Origin: Gp6-AA40 sp035263125
Lineage (GTDB): Bacteria; Acidobacteriota; Vicinamibacteria; Vicinamibacterales; UBA2999
Length of the DNA stretch: 64,000 nucleotides
Direction: 5' to 3'
Assembly: GCA_035263125.1 (NCBI GenBank)
Contig: DATFRP010000359.1
Span: 31,986-95,985, forward strand
Shown here: piece by piece, positions 1-9,751 of the stretch
Layout of the letters: the number at the start of each line of letters is the position of its first letter
Position numbering within the stretch: the stretch's first letter is position 1
The notes under the pieces: generated by a model
Told to the model about the DNA's origin: nothing
The model's database searches: none
Seen by the model: only the letters and a program-made list of their open reading frames with translations
Position numbers and translations under genes: made by a program

Positions 1-2253
1 TGGGACGATTTCTCCGCGAACCGTGGCCCGACGCGGGCGAATCCCTCCCCTGCCGACTACGTCGCATGGAAGGAGCAGGGCCGGTCGTTCGCCGACATGG
101 CAGCGTTCATCCCGAATACGTACAACCTCACAGGCACCGGCGAGCCGGCAAAACTGTCTGGCATGAGAACGATGTCGAACATCTTTGCGCTGCTCGGGAT
201 GCAGCCGATCCTCGGTCGCACGCTGGACTCCGCGGATGAGCGGCCCGACGCGGCTCCGGTCGTCGTCCTCAGCGAGCGGCTATGGCGCTCGCGATTCGGA
301 GCCGACCCGACGCTGATCGGCCGCACGATCGCCCTCAATGGAATGAGCCACACGGTCGTCGGCATCGTCCCACCCGATTTCCAGTTTCCAGACAAAGAGG
401 CCGTCGTGTGGGTGCCGGCCCGCTTTACGCCTCAGGAGCTCGCGGAATCCGGCAACTACTACTTCTTCGTACTTGCACGCCTGAAACCAGAAGCGCCACT
501 GCTGCAAGCGCAAGCCGAGATGCAAGCCATCGCCCGGCGACTGGAGCAGCAATACCCGGCTACCAAGAACCGCTTGCGGATCTCGGTCACGCCGTTGCAC
601 GAGCACCTCACGCGCGAGGCCCGGCCGACGATGGCGATGCTCCTCGGCGCGGTGGGCCTCGTGTTGCTGACGGCGTGCGCGAACCTCGCCAATCTGCTCC
701 TGGCGCGCGCCGCGGCGCGACGGAAGGAAATCGCGCTACGGAAGGTACTCGGCGCAGGCCATGCGCGGCTCACCCGTCAGCTCATGACGGAAAGCGCGGT
801 GCTTGCTGTCATCGGTTCAGCGCTCGGTATCGCGCTCTCGGCTGTGACGTTTTCTTACCTGGCTCGATTGCTCCCCGGCAGTCTCCCTGCAACCAGCACG
901 CTGCGGATCGATTCGAGCGTCATGCTCTTCACCGCGGGCGTTGCAGCGTTGATCGTGGTTGCGATTGGATCGGCGCCGGCACTGGCCGCGGTACGGACCG
1001 GATTGGAGGCGGCGCTGCGATCGTCGAGTGGACGAAACACCGGAGCGAGTCGGCGTCTTCGCAGTCTTCTCGTGATCGCGGAGATTACGATGACGGTCGT
1101 GCTCCTCGTGGGGGCGGGACTGCTGTTTCGCAGCTATGCCAACGTGCTCGCGGTCGAACCCGGGTTCAATCCGCAGCACGTGCTGCTTGCCGAGACGGTG
1201 CTTCCACCATCGAGATACGGCACACCGGAAAGCCGCACGCGCTTTTGCGATGGCGTTCTGGAACGCGTGACCGCCCTACCCGGCGTCATTCGCGCGGCGT
1301 ACGTCAACTATCCGCCGCTGACGTTCAAGGGCGGACGGGCCTTGATGTCAATCGAAGGCCGCCCCGCCCCGCAGCCGGAGGAGTTCACTCGCTTCATCGT
1401 GAGCGATCGCGTGATCAGTGCGGGGTACTTTGCCACGCTCGACGTTCCGGTGCTGCGCGGGCGCGAGTTCGAGGCGCGCGATGCGGCCGGAACACCGTTC
1501 GCGGTCATTATCAACGCCAAGGTCGCGCAACAGCATTTCTCGAACCAGGATCCCATCGGACAACGCATCAAGATCGGAAATCCTGCGGGACCCAATCCCT
1601 GGCTGACGATCGTCGGCGTTGTCGGCGACATGCGGCAGTACGGCATCGACACGGCGCCTGAGCCAGAGATCTACTTCGCGGCGAATCAAAACATGATCAA
1701 TGTGCCGTTCTTCTGGCCACAGCAACTGGTCATGCGCACCGCGGGAGATCCGCTGGCTCTGGCGGCAGCCGTGCGCCGGGCGGTGTGGGCCGTCGATGCC
1801 GACGAGCCGGTGTCGCGGATCCAGTCGATGAGCCAGGTGTTCGATACGGAGCTCCTGAACCGCAACACGCAGTTGACGCTCATCGCTGCCTTCGCGCTCT
1901 TGACGCTGCTGATTGCCGCGGTTGGGTTGTACGCGGTCCTCTCCTACTCGGTCGCACAGCAGCTTCGTGAGATTGGGGTGCGAATGGCGCTCGGTGCGCG
2001 CAGGATGACGGTCGTAGTGGGTGTTGTCCGGAGTGCCGCGTTACTCACCACGACTGGCGTCGCGATCGGCCTCGGCGCCGCGTTCGCCGGCGCACGCCTG
2101 CTGCAATCGTGGTTGTTCGAGGTTGGCTCCACGGATCCGCTCACGTTTGCGGGTACGGCGCTATTGCTCTGCGTCACAGCGCTCGTCGCGACCGTCGTGC
2201 CGGCCTTCCGCGGCGCGAGCATCGACCCCACCGTCGTGCTGCGGATGGAATAA
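1..2253 (+). CDS. ADOP-type ABC transporter permease (MacB/FtsX family), 5'-partial
   Basis: The frame is open from base 1, so the gene starts outside the window; an internal ATG at 97 is not the start because family-like sequence (SPADYVAWKEQ-type) is read upstream of it. What is visible is a periplasmic MacB_PCD-like domain, a four-helix FtsX core starting near base 640 with the typical ACANLANLLLARAAARR segment, a second periplasmic domain, and a second FtsX core (about 1880-2240) ending in a PAFRGASIDPTVVLRME tail. Two FtsX cores in one chain without an ATPase domain is the acidobacterial duplicated orphan permease (ADOP) layout. The family resembles MacB, but its substrate is unknown. 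It acts in the inner membrane; no cognate ATPase gene is seen here. Confidence 0.93.
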   Translation, partial: WDDFSANRGPTRANPSPADYVAWKEQGRSFADMAAFIPNTYNLTGTGEPAKLSGMRTMSNIFALLGMQPILGRTLDSADERPDAAPVVVLSERLWRSRFGADPTLIGRTIALNGMSHTVVGIVPPDFQFPDKEAVVWVPARFTPQELAESGNYYFFVLARLKPEAPLLQAQAEMQAIARRLEQQYPATKNRLRISVTPLHEHLTREARPTMAMLLGAVGLVLLTACANLANLLLARAAARRKEIALRKVLGAGHARLTRQLMTESAVLAVIGSALGIALSAVTFSYLARLLPGSLPATSTLRIDSSVMLFTAGVAALIVVAIGSAPALAAVRTGLEAALRSSSGRNTGASRRLRSLLVIAEITMTVVLLVGAGLLFRSYANVLAVEPGFNPQHVLLAETVLPPSRYGTPESRTRFCDGVLERVTALPGVIRAAYVNYPPLTFKGGRALMSIEGRPAPQPEEFTRFIVSDRVISAGYFATLDVPVLRGREFEARDAAGTPFAVIINAKVAQQHFSNQDPIGQRIKIGNPAGPNPWLTIVGVVGDMRQYGIDTAPEPEIYFAANQNMINVPFFWPQQLVMRTAGDPLALAAAVRRAVWAVDADEPVSRIQSMSQVFDTELLNRNTQLTLIAAFALLTLLIAAVGLYAVLSYSVAQQLREIGVRMALGARRMTVVVGVVRSAALLTTTGVAIGLGAAFAGARLLQSWLFEVGSTDPLTFAGTALLLCVTALVATVVPAFRGASIDPTVVLRME

Positions 2254-2354
2254 CAGCCCCCTACCCCCAACGCGGATCGGACTTTCAACGTCTGACAGGT
2301 GGAACCTCGAACTTCTCACCGTCGCAGCCGTATTCCACGCAGCAGGAGGCTTCG

Positions 2355-2741
2355 ATGAAGCTCAGAACCGCCGCTTTCGTCGTGCTGGCAGCCTTGCTGG
2401 CCGGGTCCGCGTGGGCCCATCACAACATGTCGGCCCTGTTCGATTTCAACGATCGTGTGACGCTGACCGGTCCCCTCACCAAGATGGATTGGAGGAATCC
2501 GCATATCAACGTCGCGATGGACGCCAAGCGAGGTGCAGAGGTCGAGGAATGGTCGATCGAAGGACCTCCCCCGAGCTTCTTCCGTGCCCGCGATATCACC
2601 AAGGCCGACATCGAAAAGGCGATCGGGAAGCCGGTCACCGCCGAGGTCAGCCGCGCGCGCAACGGCTCACATTCGGGTTTGCTTCGCACGATGACGCTGC
2701 CCGACGGCAGAGTCGTTTCCGCCTGTCCACAGAACTGTTGA
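2355..2741 (+). CDS. small secreted DUF6152-like protein
   Basis: 128-residue protein preceded by a strong AGGAGG ribosome site 5 bases before the ATG. Residues 1-21 form a signal peptide ending ...AGSAWA, followed by mature HHNMSALFDFNDRVTLTG, which is the pattern of the DUF6152 family of small exported proteins common in Acidobacteriota and Proteobacteria. Its function is unknown. Frames read through from the preceding permease give longer but implausible starts. It lies about 100 bases after the permease and 35 before the propeller gene, so it may share their transcript. Confidence 0.75.
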   Translation: MKLRTAAFVVLAALLAGSAWAHHNMSALFDFNDRVTLTGPLTKMDWRNPHINVAMDAKRGAEVEEWSIEGPPPSFFRARDITKADIEKAIGKPVTAEVSRARNGSHSGLLRTMTLPDGRVVSACPQNC

Positions 2742-2775
2742 GTCGCCTGGTGGCTCGTTTCTAAGGAGACTCGAC

Positions 2776-4647
2776 ATGAAACGCACTTCGCTTGTCATCG
2801 CAATGGGTGTGGCGTTCGCCGTTCTGCTGACCGCAACCCCTGGAGAGGCGCAGCTTCCGCGCGACCCGGCCGAACGGGCCAGAGTCATCTCGCAGATCAT
2901 GGAAGTCAACTCCCGCGTGCTGACGCTCTTCGATCGCGAGGGCAAGGTGCTCGGCGTGGTGGGCTCGCGCGATATCTACAACCAGCCGGTGTTCTCGCCC
3001 GATGCGACCCGTATGGCGGTCATCAAACCGGATCTGGACAAAGAGACCAACGACCTCTGGATCATCGACGTCGCAAGCGGCAGAGGACGGCAGATCACCT
3101 CGAGCAAGGCACGCGAGGGGGCAAACTCACCAGCGTGGTCTCCGAATGGAGCGTCGATCGCATATGTTGCGCTCAGAGATGGGTACTTCGGCGTCTATCG
3201 CAAGCCATCGAGTGGTGAAGGAGCTGAGGAACTGCTCTACAAGAACTCCGCACCGATGACGCTGACCGACTGGTCTCAGGACGGCCGGTATCTGACTTAC
3301 TTCTCCACCGACCTCTCCGGCGGCGGGCTGTACGCATTACCGGTCGAGACACAGGGAGAGCGGAAGCCGATCGAAGTGGTCCGCAGCAAGTCTCAGATGC
3401 AGGGGCCACGTCTCTCGCCTGACAGTCGTTTCATGTCGTATACATCGAACCCGTCGGGGCGCTTCGAGGTCTACGTCATTCCATTCGATCCTGCGGCTGC
3501 CGCTGGCTCTGCTCCATCCGCCGGTCCGTGGCAGGTCTCCGATCAAGGCGGTACCGGAATGGTGTTCTGGCGCCGTGACGGAAAAGAGCTCTACTACCTC
3601 GCAGCAGACCGCGGAATCATGGCCGTGGAAGTTGGCGGGGGAACTCCACCAACGTTCTCAAAACCTCAGTTGCTGTTCCGTCCATCAGCGGATATCGCTC
3701 CGGGTGTCGGACCAGGAACGACGAGCGTCAATCGCAACGGGGATCGATTCGTCATCGCGGTTCCGCGGCCTCAACTGCGTCAGCTCACGCTGTATGACCG
3801 GACCGGAAAGGTCGTCAACAGGATCGGCGAGCCGGGTTTCTACAACCAGCCCAATCTCTCTCCCGACGGTACCCACGCGGTGCTGATGCGAAACGATCCG
3901 AAGACCGGCAATACCGATATCTGGACGATGGATCTCGCCAGCGGCAAGGGCACGCCGATCACCGATGACACGTCACCAGAGAATGCGCCGATTTGGTCGC
4001 CGGACGGCAAGCAGGTCGCTTACGTGTCGACACGCGAGAGCCTTGCGGGCATCTATCGAAAACCCGCCGATGGAACAGGGCAAGAAGAGCTGCTGTTCCA
4101 GTACACGCCTGGTGCCGGGATGGTTCTGACCGACTGGTCGCCGGACGGCAAGTTCCTCACCTTCTACACCGGCGTGCTGGTGATGGTCCCACTCGACGCG
4201 AACAAGAAGGCGCTCGAGCGGAAAGAGATCGACTGGCTGCGAGAGGACTACGATGTGGTCCAGGGTCGCTTCTCGCCAGACAATCGCTACGTCGCGTTCC
4301 TGTCGAACGAAGCCGACGTGGACAAGTTGGACGTGTACGTGCGTCCGTTCGACGCGAGCAAACCCGACGCGCCCGCGGGTCCGGCCGTGCGAGTCTCGAC
4401 GAACGGCGCGACCGGCATGGTCACCTGGCGACAGGACAGCAAGGAGCTGTACTACATGACCCGCAACTGGGAGGTCATGGCCGTCGATGTCGAAACGACG
4501 CCGACGTTCAAGGCAGGGACACCGAAGATGTTGTTCTCACTGCCGGGACCGCTCCCCGGAAATCCGATGCAGTGGAAGAACGTCAGCAAGGATGGCCAGC
4601 GATTCCTGTTTGCGATGCCTGCGACCGTGCCAGCACCCGGACGCTGA
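2776..4647 (+). CDS. secreted PD40/TolB-like beta-propeller protein with internal duplication
   Basis: 623 residues; signal peptide 1-25 (MKRTSLVIAMG...GEAQ); TAAGGAG ribosome site. Repeated PD40 blades are read from motifs such as FSPDATRMAV, WSPNGASIAY, LSPDGTHAVL, WSPDGKQVAY and FSPDNRYVAF. The protein is two copies of one propeller: residues about 45-340 and 340-615 align block by block (LTLFDREGKV/LTLYDRTGKV, IYNQPVFSPD/FYNQPNLSPD, GVYRKP/GIYRKP, MVFWRRDGKELYY/MVTWRQDSKELYY). Acidobacterial PknB-like kinases carry similar C-terminal propellers, but no kinase domain is present here. Probable periplasmic or surface binding protein; ligand unknown. Confidence 0.85.
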   Translation: MKRTSLVIAMGVAFAVLLTATPGEAQLPRDPAERARVISQIMEVNSRVLTLFDREGKVLGVVGSRDIYNQPVFSPDATRMAVIKPDLDKETNDLWIIDVASGRGRQITSSKAREGANSPAWSPNGASIAYVALRDGYFGVYRKPSSGEGAEELLYKNSAPMTLTDWSQDGRYLTYFSTDLSGGGLYALPVETQGERKPIEVVRSKSQMQGPRLSPDSRFMSYTSNPSGRFEVYVIPFDPAAAAGSAPSAGPWQVSDQGGTGMVFWRRDGKELYYLAADRGIMAVEVGGGTPPTFSKPQLLFRPSADIAPGVGPGTTSVNRNGDRFVIAVPRPQLRQLTLYDRTGKVVNRIGEPGFYNQPNLSPDGTHAVLMRNDPKTGNTDIWTMDLASGKGTPITDDTSPENAPIWSPDGKQVAYVSTRESLAGIYRKPADGTGQEELLFQYTPGAGMVLTDWSPDGKFLTFYTGVLVMVPLDANKKALERKEIDWLREDYDVVQGRFSPDNRYVAFLSNEADVDKLDVYVRPFDASKPDAPAGPAVRVSTNGATGMVTWRQDSKELYYMTRNWEVMAVDVETTPTFKAGTPKMLFSLPGPLPGNPMQWKNVSKDGQRFLFAMPATVPAPGR

Positions 4648-4657
4648 GAACCGGCCG

Positions 4658-6418
4658 CTACGACTTGGTTTTCGACGTGATGTACGCGTCGACCTCGTCT
4701 TCCAGGAGATCGAGCGGCAGGGTGCCGTTCCGCAGCACCGCATCGTGGAATTCACGGATGTCGAACTTCGCTCCGAGCTTCTGCTCGGCCCGGTGCCGCA
4801 ATTCGAGAATCTTCAGCTGACCGAGCTTGTACGCCAGCGCCTGTCCCGGACGCGCGATGTAGCGGTCGACTTCCGCCAGCGACTGCGCGGGGGCGTGCAA
4901 CGCGAAGTACTCGCGGGCGCGGTCGCGCGACCATCCCATCGCGTGAATGCCGGTATCGACCACGAGACGCACGGCGCGGAACTGCTCGCTCGCCAGCTGA
5001 CCGAAGCGCGTGGACAGCTCCGTGTACGCGCCAAGCTCCTGTCCCAGCGACTCGCCATAGAGCGCCCATCCTTCTGAAAACGCCGACGCACTGTAGGCGC
5101 GCCGGAAATCTGGCAGGCCGGGCAGCTCGCGGGCCAATCCGATCTGCAGGTGATGTCCTGGCACCGACTCGTGCAAGACCAGCGCGGGGATCGTGTACTT
5201 GAACTGATCCTGCGGTCGGTAGGTGTTCATGTTGAACCACGCCGGGCGCGATCCATCGGCGGTGCCCACCGTGTAGTTCGACGCCGTCGACGCTTCCCGG
5301 TCCGGGGGAATCGGCCGCACGCCGACGGTCATCTTCGGCAGGCGAATGAAGAGGCGCGGCAGCGCGGGCTGCACCCGCGCGAGCACGTCGCGCGCGTACT
5401 GCAGCATCTCCTCCTGGCTCGTGAAACGCATGCCTGGCTGCGCGCCGAGCTGCTTCTCGAAGTCGGTCACCGAACCGCTGAAGCCGGCCTCGCGGGCGAG
5501 TCGCGCCATCTCCTTCTCGATCCGCGCAACTTCGTCGAGGCCGAGCTGATGAATCCGCTCCGGCTCCAGGCGCGTCGTGGTGTAGGCGTGAACCAACGCG
5601 GTGTAGGCGGCACGTCCGTTCTTCAGCGAGCCGAGACCGATCTCTGTCCGCGCGTGCGGACGATACGTCTCGCGCAGAAACGTTTCCAGCTTCTTCCAGC
5701 TCGATACGAACTGCTGCTCGTACGCTTTCCGCGCGTCGGCGCGCAGACGCTCCTGCTCGGCGGGCCGGAAGTCACCTGGAAACCGCCTGAACGCGTTCAG
5801 CAATGGTGACTGGTCGGGCGACGCCTCACGTTGCGCGACCACCTGATCGAGCGTGAGATCGATCACGATTGCAGGCTGGGCGAGTCCGGCGGCAAGCTGC
5901 TCGCGCATCAGATCAATCGTCTGATCGACGTAGACCGGCAGCGCACGAAGGCGGGTGATGATGTTCTCGTAGTCTTTCACCGTACGCGACGGCATCGCAT
6001 CGATCGCGCCGAACACGTCGTTGTGCGCGCCGTCGGACTGCGACGTCCGTTGAACGAGCTCGAGATACGGCTCGGCCTCGAGCTGCGTCTGCAGCTCCGA
6101 GATCATCAGCCGGGCGCTGAGCCGATCGGCAGCATTCAAGTTGCCCGGCTCGAGATAGATCGCCTTCTGAAGAAACTCCTCACGGTCGCGCCGCACCCGC
6201 TCGCGCGCGGTCTTCGACCAGTCGCGCCAGCGATCGTTGTGATCGACGCGGCCGAAGCGCGTCGCCAGCTCGGGCTGCTGCGCCAGCCGCCACTCCCAGT
6301 ACTCGACGAACAGTTGATAGAGCGTCTGGGACGAGGGACCGACGAATTTCTCAGGTCCCTGCGCAGGGAGAACGATTGGCGCCAGAACGAGTGCGAGGAG
6401 GAGGGCGAGCTTCTTCAC
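4658..6418 (-). CDS. DUF885 family metallopeptidase-like secreted protein
   Basis: 586 residues with GTG start and signal peptide (KKLALLLALVLAPIVLPAQ). Near residue 418 it has HESVPGHHLQ, an HExxxHH-type zinc motif characteristic of DUF885 proteins, followed downstream by the family's EGWALYGESLGQELG segment containing a likely third ligand glutamate. The usual length is 550-620, so it looks complete. Family members are presumed carboxypeptidase-like zinc hydrolases, but the substrate is not known. It converges on the propeller gene with a 10-base gap, and is followed upstream on the same strand by the PQQ dehydrogenase after a repeat-bearing spacer. Confidence 0.87.
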   Translation of the reverse strand: MKKLALLLALVLAPIVLPAQGPEKFVGPSSQTLYQLFVEYWEWRLAQQPELATRFGRVDHNDRWRDWSKTARERVRRDREEFLQKAIYLEPGNLNAADRLSARLMISELQTQLEAEPYLELVQRTSQSDGAHNDVFGAIDAMPSRTVKDYENIITRLRALPVYVDQTIDLMREQLAAGLAQPAIVIDLTLDQVVAQREASPDQSPLLNAFRRFPGDFRPAEQERLRADARKAYEQQFVSSWKKLETFLRETYRPHARTEIGLGSLKNGRAAYTALVHAYTTTRLEPERIHQLGLDEVARIEKEMARLAREAGFSGSVTDFEKQLGAQPGMRFTSQEEMLQYARDVLARVQPALPRLFIRLPKMTVGVRPIPPDREASTASNYTVGTADGSRPAWFNMNTYRPQDQFKYTIPALVLHESVPGHHLQIGLARELPGLPDFRRAYSASAFSEGWALYGESLGQELGAYTELSTRFGQLASEQFRAVRLVVDTGIHAMGWSRDRAREYFALHAPAQSLAEVDRYIARPGQALAYKLGQLKILELRHRAEQKLGAKFDIREFHDAVLRNGTLPLDLLEDEVDAYITSKTKS

Positions 6419-6451
6419 GAGATCAATCTAATTTATGGGGACGGATGGCGG

Positions 6452-6518
6452 GCTTAAAAAAACAAGCCCGCCCTACACTGCGCCTCGTTTTGCATTTTGC
6501 ATCTTGAATTCTGCATTA
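6452..6518. repeat. hairpin plus partial TAATGCAG-type repeat
   Basis: Spacer between the DUF885 gene and the PQQ dehydrogenase. It holds a perfect GGCGGGCTT/AAGCCCGCC hairpin with an A-rich loop (about 6450-6470), then TTTTGCATTTTGCATCTTG and the end word GAATTCTGCATTA at 6506-6518. The final TTA at 6516-6518, read on the minus strand, is the TAA stop codon of the PQQ gene. The same end word occurs at 35299-35311 and 38837-38849. Confidence 0.7.
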
Positions 6519-8486
6519 CGACGCGGGCAACCGGAACGCAATCAACTCGCCTGGGAAATTCTGATTGCTGATCGCAACGACGATGTACTGGCGCCCATTG
6601 AGCATGTACGTCATCGGCGATCCGGTTTGTGGCGCGGGCATGTAGACGGCGCCTGCATCCTGTCCGGTCTTCTTGTCGTACGCACGCAGCATCGCGCCCC
6701 GACGACCGTCAGGGAGGGTCACCATGCCGCCTTCACCGGCGACCACTAGCGACTTCGTCACCAGCGTGCCGATGCGCCCCGGGCGTCCCGTGCGCGGGAT
6801 GTTCAGACCTTTGAGCAGCGGATGATTGCGGATGTTGTCAGGCGTGTCGCCGTGAGCCACCTGCCACAGCAGCTCGCCCTTATGAAGGTCGATCGCCGTG
6901 ATGCGGCCGTACGGCGGCTTGATCAGCGGCAGGCCCTGCACGGTGGTCGCCACCGCGGGCGCCTTCGGGTTCGCGGGATCGACGGCCTGCCCCCGGACGA
7001 AGGCCATGTCCGACGGCTTCTGCGGCCGCTCCGTGCCAGGCACCAGACCGAGCGCGACGACGTTGGTGTTGGTGAAGATATAGAAGACGCCGGTTTCGGG
7101 ATCGTACGAGCCGCCCTGCCAGTTCGCGCCTCCGGTTGCATCGGGCAGCATGAGCGTTGCGAGCGGGCCGGGCCACGTGCTGACCACAGGCGGCGTGAAA
7201 ATCGGACCGATCTTGAAACGAGACACGAGCTTTACTGCCTCGGCCCGTAGCTCCGGCGTGAAATCAATCAGATCGTCGATCGCGACGCCCTGACGCTCGT
7301 ACGCCGGCGGCTTGCTGACGAACCGTTGCGTCGGCCACGACTTCTCCATCGGCACGTTCGACTGCTCGACGGCGCGCTCTTCGATCGGCCAGACCGGCTC
7401 TCCAGTTACGCGATCGAACACGTACAGCCACCCCTGCTTGGTCGGCTGCGCGACGATCTTGCGCAGGCGCCCGTCGATCGTCAGATCCGCGACGATCGGC
7501 GCACACGGCAGATCCCAATCCCAGATGCCGTGATGGATGAACTGATAGTGCCACTTGCGCTTGCCCGTCTTCAGATCCACGGCGATGAGACTCTCACCGA
7601 AGAGTCCCGCGCCTGGACGATGGCCACCGTAGTAGTCGCCGGTCGGCATCTCGACGGGCAGAAACACGGTATTGAGCTCCTCGTCCACGCTGATCTGCGC
7701 CCACACGCCGGCATTGCCGGTGTAGGACTCGGAGTCCTGCTGCCACGTGTCGCTGCCAAACTCGCCGGGTTCAGGGATCGTGTGGAAAATCCAGAGCCGC
7801 TTGCCGGTGCGCACATCGAAGCCGCGCACGTAACCTTTCTCATTGCGGCGGCTGATCGGGCGGCTGCCCTCGGTATGCGCCGCGCCGATGATGATGACGT
7901 CCCTGGCGATGACCGGAGCGGCGTGCAGGCCGATGTCGCCGGTCACCGGATCCATATCCTGGTCGTCGTCGAGCTTCAGATCGACGATGCCGTTCTTGCC
8001 GAATGATGTCACGACCGCGCCCGTCTTCGCGTCGAGGGCCACCATGCGGTAGCCGGGTGTGACATAGATGATTCGCGCGGAGCGCCCATCGGACCAGTAC
8101 GCAAGGCCGCGGCCCGACAACTGGCGCGGCGCCGATTCACCGCGCTTGCCTTCTTCCTCGCTGTGGATCCACTTCATCTCGCCGGTCGCGGCATCGAGCG
8201 CAACGACCGCGCGGCGTGTCCCCGCCGTCGTATAGAGCCATCCGCCCACCATCAACGGCGTCGACTGGAAGTTGAACTCGGGGCGCGGACCGAGGTTGTC
8301 GGTCTTGAGTCGCCACGCCACTTCGAGGTTGTTGAAGTTGTCCTTGTTGATCTGGTCAAACGGCTTGTAACGCGTGCTGAACAGATCGGCTCCGTAGGTT
8401 CGCCATTCACCGCTTACGTCCGCGGGCGCTTGCGCACCGAGCCTGACGACCGCCAGCGCGGCCAGAACGAACAGCGTCTTCTTCAT
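6516..8486 (-). CDS. PQQ-dependent dehydrogenase (quinoprotein glucose/alcohol dehydrogenase-like)
   Basis: About 656 residues. The ATG at 8486 is chosen because it overlaps the upstream stop as ATGA; an in-frame GTG at 8495 is the alternative. Signal peptide MKKTLFVLAALAVVRLGAQ. Eight-bladed quinoprotein features include the W-motifs VALDAATGEMKW, GKRLWIFHTIP, GKRKWHYQFIHHGIWDWD, GELLWQVAHGD, and blade 4-5 sequence resembling membrane PQQ glucose dehydrogenase (GLFGESLIAVD). It would oxidise a sugar or alcohol in the periplasm with PQQ as cofactor. No c-haem motif is present, so electrons would go to quinone or a separate cytochrome. Its stop codon is supplied by the repeat at 6506-6518. Confidence 0.9.
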   Translation of the reverse strand: MKKTLFVLAALAVVRLGAQAPADVSGEWRTYGADLFSTRYKPFDQINKDNFNNLEVAWRLKTDNLGPRPEFNFQSTPLMVGGWLYTTAGTRRAVVALDAATGEMKWIHSEEEGKRGESAPRQLSGRGLAYWSDGRSARIIYVTPGYRMVALDAKTGAVVTSFGKNGIVDLKLDDDQDMDPVTGDIGLHAAPVIARDVIIIGAAHTEGSRPISRRNEKGYVRGFDVRTGKRLWIFHTIPEPGEFGSDTWQQDSESYTGNAGVWAQISVDEELNTVFLPVEMPTGDYYGGHRPGAGLFGESLIAVDLKTGKRKWHYQFIHHGIWDWDLPCAPIVADLTIDGRLRKIVAQPTKQGWLYVFDRVTGEPVWPIEERAVEQSNVPMEKSWPTQRFVSKPPAYERQGVAIDDLIDFTPELRAEAVKLVSRFKIGPIFTPPVVSTWPGPLATLMLPDATGGANWQGGSYDPETGVFYIFTNTNVVALGLVPGTERPQKPSDMAFVRGQAVDPANPKAPAVATTVQGLPLIKPPYGRITAIDLHKGELLWQVAHGDTPDNIRNHPLLKGLNIPRTGRPGRIGTLVTKSLVVAGEGGMVTLPDGRRGAMLRAYDKKTGQDAGAVYMPAPQTGSPMTYMLNGRQYIVVAISNQNFPGELIAFRLPAS

Positions 8487-9694
8487 CGCGGCCACACCGT
8501 TCCCTGCTCCCGTTTCGTGACCGGGCGAAGCCCTTTGTAGACGAACTTCTGGATGCGCTTCCCTTCGTAGGTCTCGGTCGTGTAGAGGTTCCCCTTCGAA
8601 TCGACTGCAATACTGTGGACCGCGTAGAACTGTCCTGGCTGGCGGCCGCCGTCGCCGAAGCTCGTGATCTCCTCGAGCGTGTCGCGTCGAAGGATGCGGA
8701 TCTTCATGTTGTTGCCGTCGGCCATGTACAGGTAGGTCTGCCCCGGATCTTTCGAGAACGCCACGTCGAAGACGGATCCATCGCCGAGACTGTTCTTCGC
8801 GAAGAACGCCTCTTTCACGAACGTCCCGTCCTTCTTGAACACCTGCAGCCGGTTGTTCTTGCGATCGCAGACATACACGAGGCCGTCGGTTGACAGATCC
8901 GCGCAGTGTACCGGCGTGCGGAACTGCTGCGCGGGCGGCGCCTCCGGCTTGTAGGGACCGAGATCCGTGTCGTCAGGTTTTTTACCGTATGCGCCCCAAT
9001 ACCGTTTGAACTTTCCCGTGTCGGCGTCGACGATGGCAACGCGCTTGTTCAAGTAGCCGTCGGCGAGATAGGCCTCGTTGGCGGCGGGGTCGACGAAGAT
9101 CTTGGCGACGCGTCCGAACGCCTGCTGATCGTTGCTGCCGCCGACGTATGTCGGTTTGCCGTCCTTGTTCAGAGGCCCCTTCCGCGCGTCGGCGTGGCCG
9201 ACCTGCAGGAGGAACTTCCCGCCTTTCGTGAACTTGAGCACCTGCGAGTCGCCGTCCCCGTTGCCGCCGATCCAGACGTTGCCTTTGTAGTCGACGGTGA
9301 TGCCGTGATTCGACGAGGGCCATTCGTAGCCCTCACCGGGACCGCCCCAATGCCCGACGAGCCTGCCTTCCGGATCGAACTCGAGCACCGGCGGCGCGGC
9401 CGCGCAACACTCGTCGGAAAGGTGCGACTCGAGCGCCCGCTCCTTCTCGGCGAGCGTCCCCGAGCCACGGTGGATCATCCAGATGTGATCGCGATCGTCG
9501 ACGGAGACGCCGATCGACGACCCGAGCACCCAGTGATTCGGCAGGGGCTTGGGCCACAGAGGATCGACCTCGAAGTATGGGGCCATCACGGTGCTGCGGT
9601 TCTGCGCCGCTATTTCGCGCGCGACCAGAAAGCCGGCAGCACTGAAGACTGTGAGAAAGAGCATCGTCCGTCCGCGCGCGTGAAGGATTCGCAC
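8483..9694 (-). CDS. secreted NHL-repeat / peptidyl-alpha-hydroxyglycine lyase-like protein
   Basis: 403 residues from the first start; a second ATG at 9664 (MLFLTVFSAAGFLVA...) also gives a signal peptide. NHL-type propeller repeats are visible: VLEFDPEGRLVGHWGG, ITVDYKGNVWIGGNGDGDSQV, VYVCDRKNNRLQVFKKDG, IAVDSKGNLYTTETYEGKRIQKF. Acidobacterial and planctomycete genomes often carry such proteins beside PQQ dehydrogenases; a lyase activity is possible but not shown. Translationally coupled to the PQQ gene through an ATGA overlap, so the two probably work together in the periplasm. Confidence 0.83.
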   Translation of the reverse strand: MRILHARGRTMLFLTVFSAAGFLVAREIAAQNRSTVMAPYFEVDPLWPKPLPNHWVLGSSIGVSVDDRDHIWMIHRGSGTLAEKERALESHLSDECCAAAPPVLEFDPEGRLVGHWGGPGEGYEWPSSNHGITVDYKGNVWIGGNGDGDSQVLKFTKGGKFLLQVGHADARKGPLNKDGKPTYVGGSNDQQAFGRVAKIFVDPAANEAYLADGYLNKRVAIVDADTGKFKRYWGAYGKKPDDTDLGPYKPEAPPAQQFRTPVHCADLSTDGLVYVCDRKNNRLQVFKKDGTFVKEAFFAKNSLGDGSVFDVAFSKDPGQTYLYMADGNNMKIRILRRDTLEEITSFGDGGRQPGQFYAVHSIAVDSKGNLYTTETYEGKRIQKFVYKGLRPVTKREQGTVWPR

Positions 9695-9751
9695 AGCACC
9701 CTCCCCTGGAGTGCGGCGATTATAGCGGGAGTCAGGGCTCGTCTCAGCTAC

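Noticed and set aside
282..1661. 459-residue frame inside the ADOP permease
   Set aside because: Out-of-frame shadow with low-complexity Arg-rich composition.
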